Origin: Antennarius striatus
Taxonomy: Eukaryota; Chordata; Actinopteri; Lophiiformes; Antennariidae
NCBI RefSeq assembly: GCF_040054535.1
Contig: NC_090780.1
Coordinates: 2,872,001 to 2,936,000, forward strand
Length of the DNA stretch: 64,000 bases
Direction: 5' to 3'
Part shown: positions 24,945 through 42,151 of the stretch, piece by piece
Layout of the letters: every line of letters starts with the position of its first letter
Numbering within the stretch: position 1 is the first letter of the stretch
Position numbers and translations under genes: made by a program
Notes under the pieces: model-generated
What the model saw: only the letters and a program-made list of their open reading frames with translations
Database searches by the model: none
Told to the model about the DNA's origin: nothing

Positions 24945-27865
24945 ACTGAGCTGTAGCCTCAAAACACAGGGCACACAATTTACACTTGTGCTCCAATAAT
25001 GTCTTTTACAATGTCGTAGCCTTTTTGCTATGTGTCATAAAAAGGAAACGAGTGCATAAAAAAGGATTAATTATCCCTAATATGACATTGTACTTTAGTT
25101 TTTTAGAAAGAGCATAAATAGCTAATAAACACGCCGTAAATTCACAAATCATACAGATAAAAAATAAGTAATTCGTTTCGGAAAGGTTTTAAAATGATGT
25201 AATATATAATAAAGTTAAATCTTAACAAATGTATTTGCAATACAAGACCAAAAACTCAACTACCTCCAGTAACTTTACTGTAGATATATCTATTCATATT
25301 TATCTTTGTAATAAATTGCTAAGGAGTCAGGTAACATGTCTAAAAATAAAACTAACAATATAGACTGGCTATAAGAAAGTTGCAGATGTAAGCCTTGTTT
25401 TTTTTAAAAAGTACTGTTCACTCAGAAATCAGTGTTAACCTTCACACATCCTTAAACTTCTACAAATTATAGAAAGTGGTTTTCTATGTTTGTTGCTTCC
25501 ATATGTTGCTGTTTTCCTGGCCCCCATTATAATAATTTACTCGTTCTGTCAAAAACAATCTTCCTCGACTACTCACATCATTCCTATCTTCATTTGTCTT
25601 CTGGCAATAAGATTCCACAGTTTGTGTTTATCTGTGTCTGACTGGGAAAAATAATTACGCTTGTGATATTATTTGTTTCAACACTTACAGCAGTAATTAG
25701 TCCTGAGTCAGTCCTCACTTCATTTGTCCTGGTGATTAACTGCAGACAGAGAGCACCTTCGGCGAAGCCACATATTAATCACCCTGGCAGAGAACACCAT
25801 ATGGCCGATTAATTGTCCTCCATTGGTTGACATTTATTCCCTGCACAAATGGTTGGGATTTAAAGTGTCTTCAATGGCTGCATTGTTCAAGATCAGACTT
25901 TTAAGAAAGTCATATATTTGCAAAATGAAAGTGAAGATCCAGGTTCAATGAGGCCAATAGGACAACATCATCTGCAAAAAGCAGCTGCACGCATTCTGCT
26001 GAAGCCTATCATTGATAACTACAAGCAAGAGGCAGGGTACACTCCGGATGCAACGCCAGCACGTTGCACAGGTACCTAAAGTACAAACTATTGTGAATTA
26101 TGTATGTTATGTAATGTCTTCTTCAGCTGTAAATAAGAACAATGGAGTACTCAGAAATGAATGCGTTACTGTTGTGTCACACAGACAGACAGACGGACAG
26201 AATAGATAGATGTGTTTCATATCAGAGTTTTTGATCTCAACCGGTGAACCTTGCAGCATGAGTGGTAGAACCTGTTATATTCAGTATGTTTTCACAGTAG
26301 GAACCCACACTGGCTTTGGTCAGTGTTGCTTTACTTTTTGCCCAGAACTCCTGCCAAATTAGATGTTGTGGACAAACAAATGCATGCAAACGCATTAATG
26401 AATGCCAAACATTATTCTTGAAGTGGTCTTGCACACCATAATGTTCTCATAATAGAACTGTTCTTTTAGCTGTGGATAGAAACTAATTCATGCCTTTACT
26501 TCTTAGTGTCTGGACTATTCCAGTGCTTTGTTTACTGCGGATCACCACAGTTCTGTCTGGTTTACTTTAAAGTCCCATTACAAATCTTACTCGTGACATG
26601 AATTTTAATCACTATATACTGTAATCCAACATGACGTTTGATCGGTCCTTATCAGTGGAAAGACAATGTATTGTTTACTTGGATTGTTCTGTGGAAATAT
26701 TTTAGTATTTTTTTAAATATACGAATGATTGAAATTGTTGTTTCACTTCACAATCCTTTGTCAGCATCTCTGAGAAATTCTTAGGTGAGGGGACAGCAGC
26801 ACTTTTGGCACGTGGAGGTTAATGGAAGTTATGAAGTGAGGGAGGTGAAAGAGGAAAAGCAATGTATATTATAGGAAGGGATGGAGGAGAATAACAGGAA
26901 GAGGAGGAGGAGGTGAAGCACGTCAGCATCTTTAAAACTTCACTCCACCACCAGCAGGAGTCCTTCTCTTACAACAAATGAACTTTCTGTCCTCACAAAT
27001 TCAAACAATGAATGGAAAAACAATTTGAAGCTTACTGAGTCACATCACAAAGGTTTGAGGATAAGTATGATCAGAGGATTAATTGTGTTCTGGTAAGTAT
27101 ATTGTTACTAAATTTTTGCTCACAATTGCTTATATCTTAAAACTACAATGTATTTGTTTCTTTTTTTTTCATTTGATAATACATTGTAAATTTGTAAGTA
27201 CATTTCAGTATACCAATAATTTTTAACTGATGTGCCAAAATTAAAGTTTGCTACATGAGATTTCTTGCCATGTAAACATCTCAATTGTTTTAGTTGGATC
27301 ATATTTTAGAGTAAATGTTACACAAGTCTTTTCCTCTTCATTGTTAAGAGTTGTTTTGTCAACCAATTTCAAACAAACTTGAGAGCAAGTTGAGCTTCTG
27401 TTGACTTATTGCAAAAAAAAAAAAGTTCATGGGATGTCAATGGAAAGCGTTGAATAATTCTGATTTGTAACATAGTGCTTGTTTTTCTTGGTCTAGGGTA
27501 GAGGGGGTTACTTCGTATGATTGGACAGCCTCAGAGGCAAATTATAATTTTAAATTTAAGCTCTAGAAATAAAAATCTGATAGATTGATTGAGTTAAGGG
27601 TTCAAAAATATCTCAGAATTTTTCTGGTATGAGAAATCGTTCATCATTACGATAAAAGTCTGAACAGATCCATGATTCTTTGTTTGCAGAAACAAATTAA
27701 GCTTCACCTCTGGTGACTCGTAATGAATCACAACATGACCAGATACAAAATACAGAAAATGGTAAAACCACATGCACATAAAATATAATTTTATTCTGAC
27801 GGATACAGCAGACACTGAGATGATTTCACGGTGTTCACTCGTCTCCATGGGGACCATCTCTCTTC

Positions 27866-33332
<5,467 letters not shown>

Positions 33333-33380
33333 GTCTGTAACTCTCCTAAACCTTCTTGTGCTTTAAACATCCTCCTGCTC

Positions 33381-33387
33381 TTATATA
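33381..33387 (-). promoter_or_regulatory. TATA box of elastase copy A
   Basis: TATATAA on the minus strand, about 50 bp upstream of the ATG at 33332. A CACCTG E-box lies further upstream at 33518-33523. Confidence 0.7.
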
Positions 33388-33517
33388 CCCAAAACCTCCC
33401 TCTGTTGTGTGTGTGCCCAACTGTGTTGTTCTCACAGTTATCAATGCAGTGATAATCCATGGAATCGCTGACTCAGCCACAAATGTTGATAGAGTTTTTT
33501 TTAGAATAACTGGACGA

Positions 33518-33523
33518 CACCTG
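33518..33523. promoter_or_regulatory. CACCTG E-box upstream of elastase copy A (PTF1-type)
   Basis: GACACCTGTTACGCTTTTGG. By established knowledge, pancreatic exocrine promoters including ELA1 carry a PTF1 site built on CACCTG plus a pyrimidine-rich half. Only the E-box half is clear here. Confidence 0.45.
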
Positions 33524-34429
33524 TTACGCTTTTGGAAGCGCATCCACAAGTGGAAATGCTATACTCTATTTGCATTGCAAATTATTGAAAGAAAAGTGAC
33601 GCATTTGTTCAAATATTCATATAAATTTTTTTAAAAAGTTATTATTATTATTATTTTGTTATTATTTTTTATTTTATTTTTTTATTATTATTATCAAACT
33701 ACTAATAATACATAAAACTTGTATACGTTTGATGAAGTGTAGTGATGCTGTAGAAATGAAGCATTGTGGGAGAGGGAGGGGAAAGGAGACTGTACTTACA
33801 TAGTTATCTCTTGCTGTCCAACCAAAGGAGGGGTTGACCCCCTACCCCCAACAAATTGGACCCTGGATGAATGGATAGATGAAGATTTTATGGCAGTTTT
33901 GTGTGCGTTTACATTTTTGACACAAAAGTGTCCAGAGGATGGTAAATTTAAGGAGGCAACAAGGATTAATAAATTAAATAAGTAAAATATTAAAAACACT
34001 TCATCAAGGTGCAGTAACTATTATTATAGGGCTTGTTGCATTGAATATATGGAGTATACTTTTCATTATGAGCTACAGGTCATGACACAGATAGAATTAC
34101 TGTGAACAGGAACAGCTTTGAGTTCTTTCTAACATCTTAATAAAATGTGTTTCATCTTGTTTTCTTTATTGACTCCTCTCCATTGTTGCTGTTGGTAACA
34201 TTTGCTCCTTGTTCTCACAGTAAACATGGCGACGTTCTCATCAGCTCTGCTGGATTTGATGTTCTTCAACATTCACCTTTGTTTTTCACTTCCTATTAAA
34301 ATCTCTCCAAAAATAATGCAAACCTGTTTCATTCTTGGTGCGGCCTTTGTTCAGTAATGTTCTTTATGTGGGTCTGAGGAAGAGTCGTAGTCATCCTCAC
34401 TCAATGGAGTAAAACGAGACGTCAGAAAT

Positions 34430-34985
34430 TGAAGTGTTTATGTTTCATTATTTACAGCAGTGGAGCAGATGTCACTCATCTAGAGAGACAGAGAAGCAGT
34501 TCATTGGTTCAGACCGACGCAGGAGTCCAGGTCAGGAAGGATTATGGTGGGAGGGGTCAGGATCCAGAGGGACGGAGGTCTTTCCTCTTTATTAAAGCCC
34601 AGAAGCACTTGATGGCCTTGACTTTCTTTGTGGGAGCTCCTGAAAAGAGACAGCTTGTTTGATTTCCTCTCCAAAAGGCTGACTTGGGGTCATCCAGCTC
34701 ATACAACGCCTCCCTGTGGTTTTCAGCATACAAGTCGGCCTTGATGAGTTCGTTGCTCCAGGAGGTTATTGTGTTTCAGAATGATTTTCTCCTTCTTTTC
34801 CATCTGGGAGTGAAAGCTCTTTTGAAGAGCAACAATCTGCTCCTCTCTGGTTCTTCTCTCCGGCTTCACCTCTGCCTCCTTCATCTGCAGGTGACAGGAC
34901 TTTGTTGCACTTTGTTTTCTCCTTCAGGTTTTCAAAGTTCAGATGGAGGCAGGATACCAAAAGTCCACGGAGAAGGCCAAAGCCT
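34430..34985 (-). pseudogene. unidentified coiled-coil-like coding remnant
   Basis: Minus-strand frames give a Lys/Glu-rich stretch (EEQIVALQKSFHSQMEKKEK), then after a frame change NELIKADLYAENHREALYEL. The composition is protein-like and helical, but the pieces are in different frames and no family was recognised. It could be a decayed gene or chance. Confidence 0.3.
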
Positions 34986-35199
34986 GTGTGTCACAAACAG
35001 CTGTTGGCTTGACTGTTCTGTGTGACAACCGGGTACAATTTGGAAAATTGTGGGTTATTTTACGAGCAGCACCACTACAGGAGAGTTTTTTTATCTCACT
35101 GATTCCTGGTGACGCATTTCTTCTAGTTGCTGATGCAGCGGCGCTTGAATCAATCACTTTTTGTTGTTACGGGAGAGGAACTGCTGGTAAAGGTGAATG

Positions 35200-36135
35200 A
35201 ACAAACGGGCCGTCCAGACCTTAAAATGAATTCGAGAGGTGACACCCGCTGGAACAGCACTGACCATATGCTGCAATGCATTTATGACCTTAGGGAGCCT
35301 TTTTGAGATGCCTTGGATGACTCACGCACAGATATCCTGTCACTTTCATCGGAAAATTAGAAAATATATTGGCAGAATGTCTGAAGGCTTTGTTGTCAGT
35401 GGGGCTATCTGAGGAGAAAACGGTCTCAGGATCCAAACTATCCTCCTGGTGATAATGCTTCACCAAAAACTGGAGTGTCTGAGGAAACAAATTAAGAACA
35501 AGCTCTTCAAATACCAATGAAGGAGCATCCCATCACCTGCAACACTGCTGGACCCCAGATTAAAAAAAATAGGTTTTTATTGCTCTAACAAAGCTGGAGT
35601 GGCAGAGCAGGGGCTGATAGCAGAATGTGCTGCGGTCATGTGGAACACCATGTTGTCTCAATCATCATCCTCCTTCTCCACATCATTCTCATTAGAAGCT
35701 TCTCTGCCTGGGACTCAAGGTAATCAATGTGTTTTCATTGGTTTAGTGTATGTAGTTTTTTATTTTATGGTTTTTTTTTTTTATTGTATGCAGTCACTTA
35801 CAAACTGTGAAACAAATTGTGGCTTCGTTTGGACGCCACAATGCAGCAGACTAAACCTGAAAAAAACTGCAGATGCAACAGTGGAGGTAAAATCATACTT
35901 GAAAGAACCAAATTTGAAGATATTAGAAGACCAGCTTACAATACTGGGAAAAGTGTAAGAATATACAGTACAGCGTGTATAGGATTGCTGTCAGGATAGT
36001 GTATACCCCAGCTTCATCTGTGCCCTGTAAGAATCTTCAAAAGCAGTTGAAATATTCTCAAAAAAAAAAAAAAGAGAAGAAACCACCTGAAGCCAAGCAC
36101 TGTTGAAAACTTGCTACTCTTGAATAAAAATGAAA
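35200..36135 (+). pseudogene. decayed hAT (ZBED-type) transposase
   Basis: Plus-strand frames contain GDTRWNSTDHMLQCIYDLRE, then a stop-broken stretch, then ATVEVKSYLKEPNLKILEDQ and a tail aligning with the C-terminal dimerisation region of the element at 42,152-44,177 (shared wording: CCCAGCTTCATCTGT, then CACTGTTGAAAA near the end). Many stops and frameshifts make it dead. No terminal inverted repeats were found. Confidence 0.7.
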
Positions 36136-36379
36136 AGTCCCCCCAAACACAAGTAAGTCAAGGAATTAGTTAGTTTAGTTACCGTACTCATCAAATTATG
36201 TCAAATATTCACACATTTATTGGCCACTTGAGGGCGCAGTAGAGCAAAGGACGCACCATGAAGGCCCATGTGTTAACTACTTCGATTCTCGCTCCCCCAG
36301 CAGTGATCCCAGCTCAGAGGTGAGGCCATCGACCGATCAGTCTCCATTTCAGCTCCAGTGACACGTATGATCATATGGT

Positions 36380-36897
36380 TTCTTGTCCTTCTTTCAGGAA
36401 TTGGTCTTGGACCTGGTGGTGGTCTACATCAGTCCATCGATGAGGAGGGTCTTCCTGCCTGGTCTCCTGAACGGGTTGGAGACCTTGAACCAGAAGTCAC
36501 CCCAGATGTCCCCCACTCCTCTGTTCAACTTAGGAATATGATGAAGATGGTTCGTGTATTCTTTTGAAGGGTCGGGGAAATGTGCTGCTGCCTTTGTTCC
36601 CACAAAGAGGACTGATTTTGTCATCATGTTTTTTTCGATAAAGTTTTGATGTTTTATTGTAGTTTTTTCTGTTTGGTTCTAACAGTAAGAGCTCTGGTGG
36701 GGCTTTCTTGATCTGGTTCAGGGGCCTCTGACGGAGACTGACTCGGGGCCCGTGCTAATCCTTTCGTCTCATAGGAGAACACTTTAACACTCGAGAGCTT
36801 CTTATTTTCACTACCAACACACTTGTTGTTACTCAACTTTTTTCTTATTTCAAAACACCCAGTAGGTCGCTCAGATGGTACGGCTGACATTCAAAGG
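36380..36897 (-). other. two short minus-strand open frames, unknown
   Basis: Frames at 36890-36654 (78 aa, Ser/Lys/Pro-rich) and 36627-36424 (67 aa, with GVGDIWGDFWFKVSNPFRRP) lie 26 bp apart. No family was recognised and no splice sites link them convincingly. The opposite strand is also open here, so coding status is uncertain. Confidence 0.2.
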
Positions 36898-37074
36898 AAG
36901 GTCAGACAATAAAGGAACAAAGTGGTTTTGTGTTCCCGGTTACACAAAAAAAGAAAAATACAAATCACCCATAGAAATCAGATTAGGAAGACTGACTAGA
37001 ATATGTGTATAGAACCAATTTAGAACGAAATTAGAAGAAAAACAAAACTCATCAATTATTTGAATCAATAGAAT

Positions 37075-37140
37075 AGAACAGAATGCCCTTTATTGTCATT
37101 GTACTTGGCATGCAACAAGATTGGAGAGCTCCACCTACAA
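37075..37140 (+). repeat. fragment of a common fish interspersed repeat
   Basis: Contains CCCTTTATTGTCATTGTACT, a phrase I recognise from abundant fish repeats; boundaries are not clear. Confidence 0.35.
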
Positions 37141-37326
37141 GTGTTAGTCGCTATGATATACATCATTACAATTCAAAATATGCAAAATATTATGTTAAAC
37201 AGAACGTAGAACATTTACACAAAATAATGTAAGAGTTTAATGAGGTCAAAGAAAGCACACAGATGCGGAAAAATAATTTAAAATTGCATTGCACGCTAAA
37301 CTATCTATGAATGTGAGAGTTCAGGC

Positions 37327-37464
37327 TGGATGGATGGATGGATGGATGGATGGATGGATGGAAGGAAGGAAGGAAGGAAGGAAGGAAGGAAGGAAGGAAG
37401 GAAGGAAGGAAGGAAGGAAGGAAGGAAGGAAGGAAGGAAGGAAGGAAGGAAGGAAGGAATGAAG
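37327..37464. repeat. (GGAT)n(GGAA)n microsatellite
   Basis: About 8 GGAT units switch to about 25 GGAA units, a long pure purine tract on the plus strand. Confidence 0.97.
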
Positions 37465-38993
37465 GCACAAAAGCTCATTAACATTGAAAAATGAATTCAT
37501 GTATGACTGCTGTCACCTTGGGATGGATGAGATTTGTGTTTATTCCCCAGAAACAGCTGACTGCTGCTGTAAGCTGCTGAAATGTGTAATAAAATGTGCT
37601 AATGAGAGGATTGGGCTGTGGAGCGCATACTGCACATACAGGAATAAGCTTCTGCCTGATACTTCAGTGGAGCATTTTATCAGTTGGTGGCAGACTCAGG
37701 ATGTCTGTGGGGGGGGGGCAGGGATGAAAATAAAAAGTCCACTTTATCATATTTTTCGCCGATGGAAACCAAGAAGGACACTTCCTCCCCATTTCTTCCA
37801 AATTGTAGGTATATAGTAGTTCATTGCTTTATTTTTCTGCAGTTAGAACAGATCACGGTTTTACCTCACAACTTTTATCTGACAACTGTCAAGGTGTTGT
37901 AATGAGAATATGATGTATTTTACTAGTTGTTAAATAATATTATTTGGAGTCAGGTTTGGGTTCCCCTCACAGAGAAGTTAAAATGTAATTACCGTGACTG
38001 CAGGGAGCAAACAACAAAACCATCATCTGAATGACTGGCAGGTCACTCCAGCCTTACAGAGATGGGAGTCTACAGCCAATAATGAAACCCATACGATTGA
38101 GTTTCAGTGACTCTTATCCAATCCAATTCTATCCACTTAATTTATATGGCATAATTTAAATAAACACAAGGTTTCCTGCACAAGTGCTGCACAGTAACTA
38201 GATAAAAACAGAACAGACGCGCCACAGAACCGTGAACATAATGTAGTTTAATAAAATATCAAATAAAAATCCAATTAAACGATTTAAAATAAGTTAAAAG
38301 CAGAAATAAAATCAGATTAAAAAACAATTAAAATAATGAGAAATGATGTAACAACCTTGACCAAGTTGCACTATGTTGAAGATGTGGAAGTCCTCAGCGG
38401 CCGTTCAGAACTGAGGAGCCAACATTTATTCAGTCTTTTCCTATAACACCAGATGACTTAATTCAACAAAGAGTATTGTGCTTATTTAACAAGCTGCATA
38501 TCTACATTGATTTATGTGAAGAATTTTGATATAGTCACTGCTCCAGTTGCAGCAACAGCAACACATGTAGTACAATAGCACGGTGCATGATCAAGTCTCT
38601 GTTTGCTGCTTGATCTGCTGCATAATGGATAAGTTGTGCAAACCTTTACCTTAGCAGAGACTCTTTGACTGAACTGCTGGCTCTGTGTGAGATGTGTTCT
38701 AATGTGCTAGCCTTCAGGCTGGGTATCCAACACAGGCTCCATCGTCAAAAATGTCCAACCAAGGATCTCAGTCAAGGAGTGCTATCAGCCTGAAGACCCG
38801 CTTATCCAGATCTACGCAGTAATGACAGTTTGTTCTCTGTGCAACCATCTCTGATTAGGATTGGATTTTAAATAGGATGATAAGACAGACCTGGGTGAAG
38901 GAAGAGAACCTGCTCTCTCCTCAGAACAAACAAATTGAATAATTATCTCAGATCCATCAAACCCTGGACACAAAAACAACCAAAAAACAAGTA

Positions 38994-39117
<124 letters not shown>

Positions 39118-39155
39118 TATTATTATATAATTAATATTCTACATACATGCACATA

Positions 39156-40147
39156 CATGCATCTGGAAAGAAAGTACATAAGGAGTCTTGGTGGTAGAAT
39201 GAGGAGGTACAGGAGTGTATACAGAGAAAGAGGTTAGCTAAGAAGAAGTGGGACACTGAGAGGACTGAGGAGAGTAGACAGGAGTACAGGGAGATGCAGC
39301 GTAAGGTGAAGGTAGAGGTAGCAAAGGCCAAACAAGAAGCTTCTGATGACTGGAATGCTATGTTGGACAGTAAGGAGGGAGAGACTGATCTATACAGGTT
39401 GGCAAGACAGAGACAAAGATGGGAAGGATGTGCAGCAGGTCAGGGTGATTAAGGATAGGGATGGAAGTCTATTGACAGGTGCCAGTAGTGTGATGGGAAG
39501 ATGGAAAGAGTACTTTGAAGAGTTGATGAACATGGAAAATGAGAGACAACAAAGACTAGAAGAGGTTACTGTTGTGGACCAGGAAGTAGCAAAGATTAGT
39601 CAGGATGAAGTGAGGAGGGCATTGAAGAGGATGAAGAGTGTAAAGGCAGTCGGTCCTGATGATATACCTGTAGAGGTTTGGAAGTGTCTAGGAGAGGTGG
39701 CAGTAGAGTTTCTGACTGGGTTGTTCAACAGGATCTTAGATAGTGAGAAGATGCCTGAGGAATGGAGGAGAAGTGTGCTGGTGCCCATTTTTAAGAACAA
39801 GGGAGATGTGCAGAGTTGTGGCAACTACAGAGGAATAAAGCTGATGAGCCATACAATGAAGTTATGGGAAAGAGTAGTGGAAGCTAGTCTAAGGGCAGAA
39901 GTGAACATTTGTGAGCAGCAGTATGGTTTCATGCCAAAAAAGAGTACTACAGATGCAGTATTTTCTTTGAGTATGTTGATAGAGAAGTACAGAGAAGGCC
40001 AGAGGGAGCTGCATTGTGTTTTTGTAGATCTGGAGAAAGCTGATGAGTTGGTGTGAGTGAAGAGGATGCAGAGGACAGGGTTAGATGGAGGCAATTGATT
40101 CACTGTTGTGACCCCTGAAGGGAAAAGCCCAAAGGAAAAGAAGGAGG
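39156..40147 (+). mobile_element. RTE retrotransposon copy 2, 5'-truncated and internally deleted
   Basis: Flanked by a perfect 20-bp target duplication, ATTCTACATACATGCACATA, at 39136-39155 and 40148-40167. Homology to copy 1 starts in the linker near 39,162 and continues into the reverse transcriptase. A 236-codon frame (39346-40056) is open but ends just after DLEKA, where sequence jumps to the element's 3' end (GTGACCCCTGAAGGGAAAAG). The RT palm and FADD motif are therefore missing. The clean duplication shows this was one LINE-mediated insertion. Confidence 0.88.
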
Positions 40148-40391
40148 ATTCTACATACATGCACATAGACATATACAGTATGATCCCTATAAGCGGTTTT
40201 AGCATACACCTAACCCACCCCTCCTTTAATCCTTCAGTCGTTGCTGCAGACATTTGTCTAAAATGTTACAAAACATCCAGAGATGTAACAGAAAGGGCAA
40301 CACAATCCTTCTGTTCATAACGGACCTCTCAGACCAATTATATTTAACAAATTTCTGATGGTAGCAATAATATAAAAATACACATTAACAC

Positions 40392-40394
<3 letters not shown>

Positions 40395-40460
<66 letters not shown>

Positions 40461-40470
40461 ACACACACAC
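40395..40470. repeat. (CA)n microsatellite
   Basis: About 38 CA units with one interruption (CATACA). Confidence 0.97.
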
Positions 40471-40750
40471 GACAAAGAATTCTACAACAATGGTCACACA
40501 AAAGACCCAAATTTATGTCAGCATTTATTCATTACTGTTAATTTTCAGGATTACGAATAACAGCCCATTTGATTTATGTTATAAGAAAATTGAATAATCT
40601 ATCTTTGTGTCCCTACAATGACCCGGTGGTGAATTGTCTGCTGCGTTTTTGTGTTTTTGCTGAGTGCTGACAAAGTTCTCCTGTTATTCTGGAAATCTGT
40701 AGTTTCCAGAGGCTAATAAGAAAATGATGTCCCTTGGATGTGCTGTAAAG

Positions 40751-41060
40751 CAGTCATCCCAAACCTTTTTTTTCTTGCACCACAGACTGGTTTAATGTCA
40801 GACAATATTTTCACGGACTGACCTTTAAAGATGTGATGGATGAACACAACAAAATAAAATCATACAAAAAAAGAATGAAATCTGGTATTTACATCCCGAG
40901 AAGCGGTGATGCGTTGTGATTGTCAATGTTTGAGTGTCCGTCTAAAAAGTCAATCAATAATATCAAACAAAATTCAATGACAATTCAGAACTTTTCACAA
41001 TGACAAGGTATACTGGCTGTCGTTTCAGGCAACTAAATACAGCTGAAGTCATTGAGACAG
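40751..41060. mobile_element. possible decayed relative of the hAT element at 4,512
   Basis: The left edge CAGTCATCCCAAACC, then TTGCACCACAGACTGG and CAATATTTTCACGG, parallels the left part of the element in the itch intron. No right terminus or target duplication was found; the right limit is a guess. Confidence 0.45.
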
Positions 41061-41788
41061 TGTAGATTCCTTGTGTAGATTATGTAGACATCTTGCGTTG
41101 GAGACTGAAAGAATCACCATGGGTCTTTGCTTACCCAAAAATCTGTTCTGCTAGTGAGAGGAACACACACTAGATATTGTGTTTGTCTTTGAAACACATT
41201 TTTCATTGTGCATTCCATTTTTGAGGTCCTTGCACACAGTACATGGATGGCAATTTTCCTCAACAGGTCAACGAACCAGTGCTGTTCCACCTTCAACTAT
41301 TCCTTGAGCAACCAAACCCTCAAACTTATAAAATTAAAGTACTTTAAATCTACTGATTCCCTGTGCCTTGTAGTCATGCTGGTAAAGAAGATATGAGTTG
41401 ATCACCACAACAGACAAGAAATGCCAGAAAAGTATCATAAACCAGCTCTAGGAGCCAAAAAAGCTTTGGGTCTCCTTTGGATAACTGGTTCCCAGGTATA
41501 AAAAGGAACCAATTGTTGGGCGGGTCAGATTTCTGTTTTATTGCTATATTGTTTTGTTCGATGTTAACTAGCGGATGAGTCAAGTGGAAAATAAAATGGA
41601 ATATTCAACTGAAAGGTTGGTGTGTCAGACTTTTAATTAAGAAAGCACATCAACCCGTCAATCACTCAGGTGTGGTAGAAACCTCAGTGGCTTCAAGCGT
41701 GGCTTAGCCTCTACACCAGCAAAACCTCACCAGGGTCTTGATGGGAAAGTTACAGCGTGTCAACTCCTCCCATAGAAGCATTCTGGGG

Positions 41789-42120
41789 TGGCAGGAGCTC
41801 GGTCCAGTAGGCGTCGGACTGGGGTCTGGAAGTCGCCGGCTCAAGACCTGGGTCAGCTAAAATTTTTGTTGTGTGAGCTGGCAGTGGGAGGTGTCAGCTC
41901 ACCTCCTGAGCACTGCCGAGGCGCCCTTGAGCAAGCCCCACCAAGCTGCCCAATTGGGGCACACCTCGAAGTTGAAGTCGTGCCCGTCACTCTGTCTTCA
42001 CCTATACCTACGTGCTTGCTTTACAGGCCCCTGGTGTGTGTGTGTTTGTTTCAGGACGTGAACACATGTTTAACATGTATGGTTGGAGTGTAAGGATAAT
42101 TTCCCCACGGGGATTATTAA
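41789..42120 (+). mobile_element. tRNA-derived SINE with LINE-like tail
   Basis: The head has an A-box-like GGCAGGAGCTCGGTCCAGTA and a B-box-like GGCTCAAGACC. The body contains GGCGCCCTTGAGCAAGCCCC and the end ATTTCCCCACGGGGATTATT. The tail resembles fish L2-type 3' ends, the usual partner of this SINE type. Related copies are at 24,130 and, reversed, at 53,735. It ends 24 bp before the target duplication of the hAT element. Confidence 0.75.
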
Positions 42121-42151
42121 AATGAATTTTTCTTCTTCTTGTACTCCTTGA

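Larger units (their letters stand above)
23226..27865. other. gene-poor intergenic region
   Basis: AT-rich sequence with no family-like open frame. It contains a SINE remnant near 24,130-24,400, a CATC microsatellite at 24,893-24,944, a fragment of a common fish repeat near 26,020-26,070 (GGCAGGGTACACTCCGGATG), and purine-rich GGA repeats near 26,880-26,915. Confidence 0.5.
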
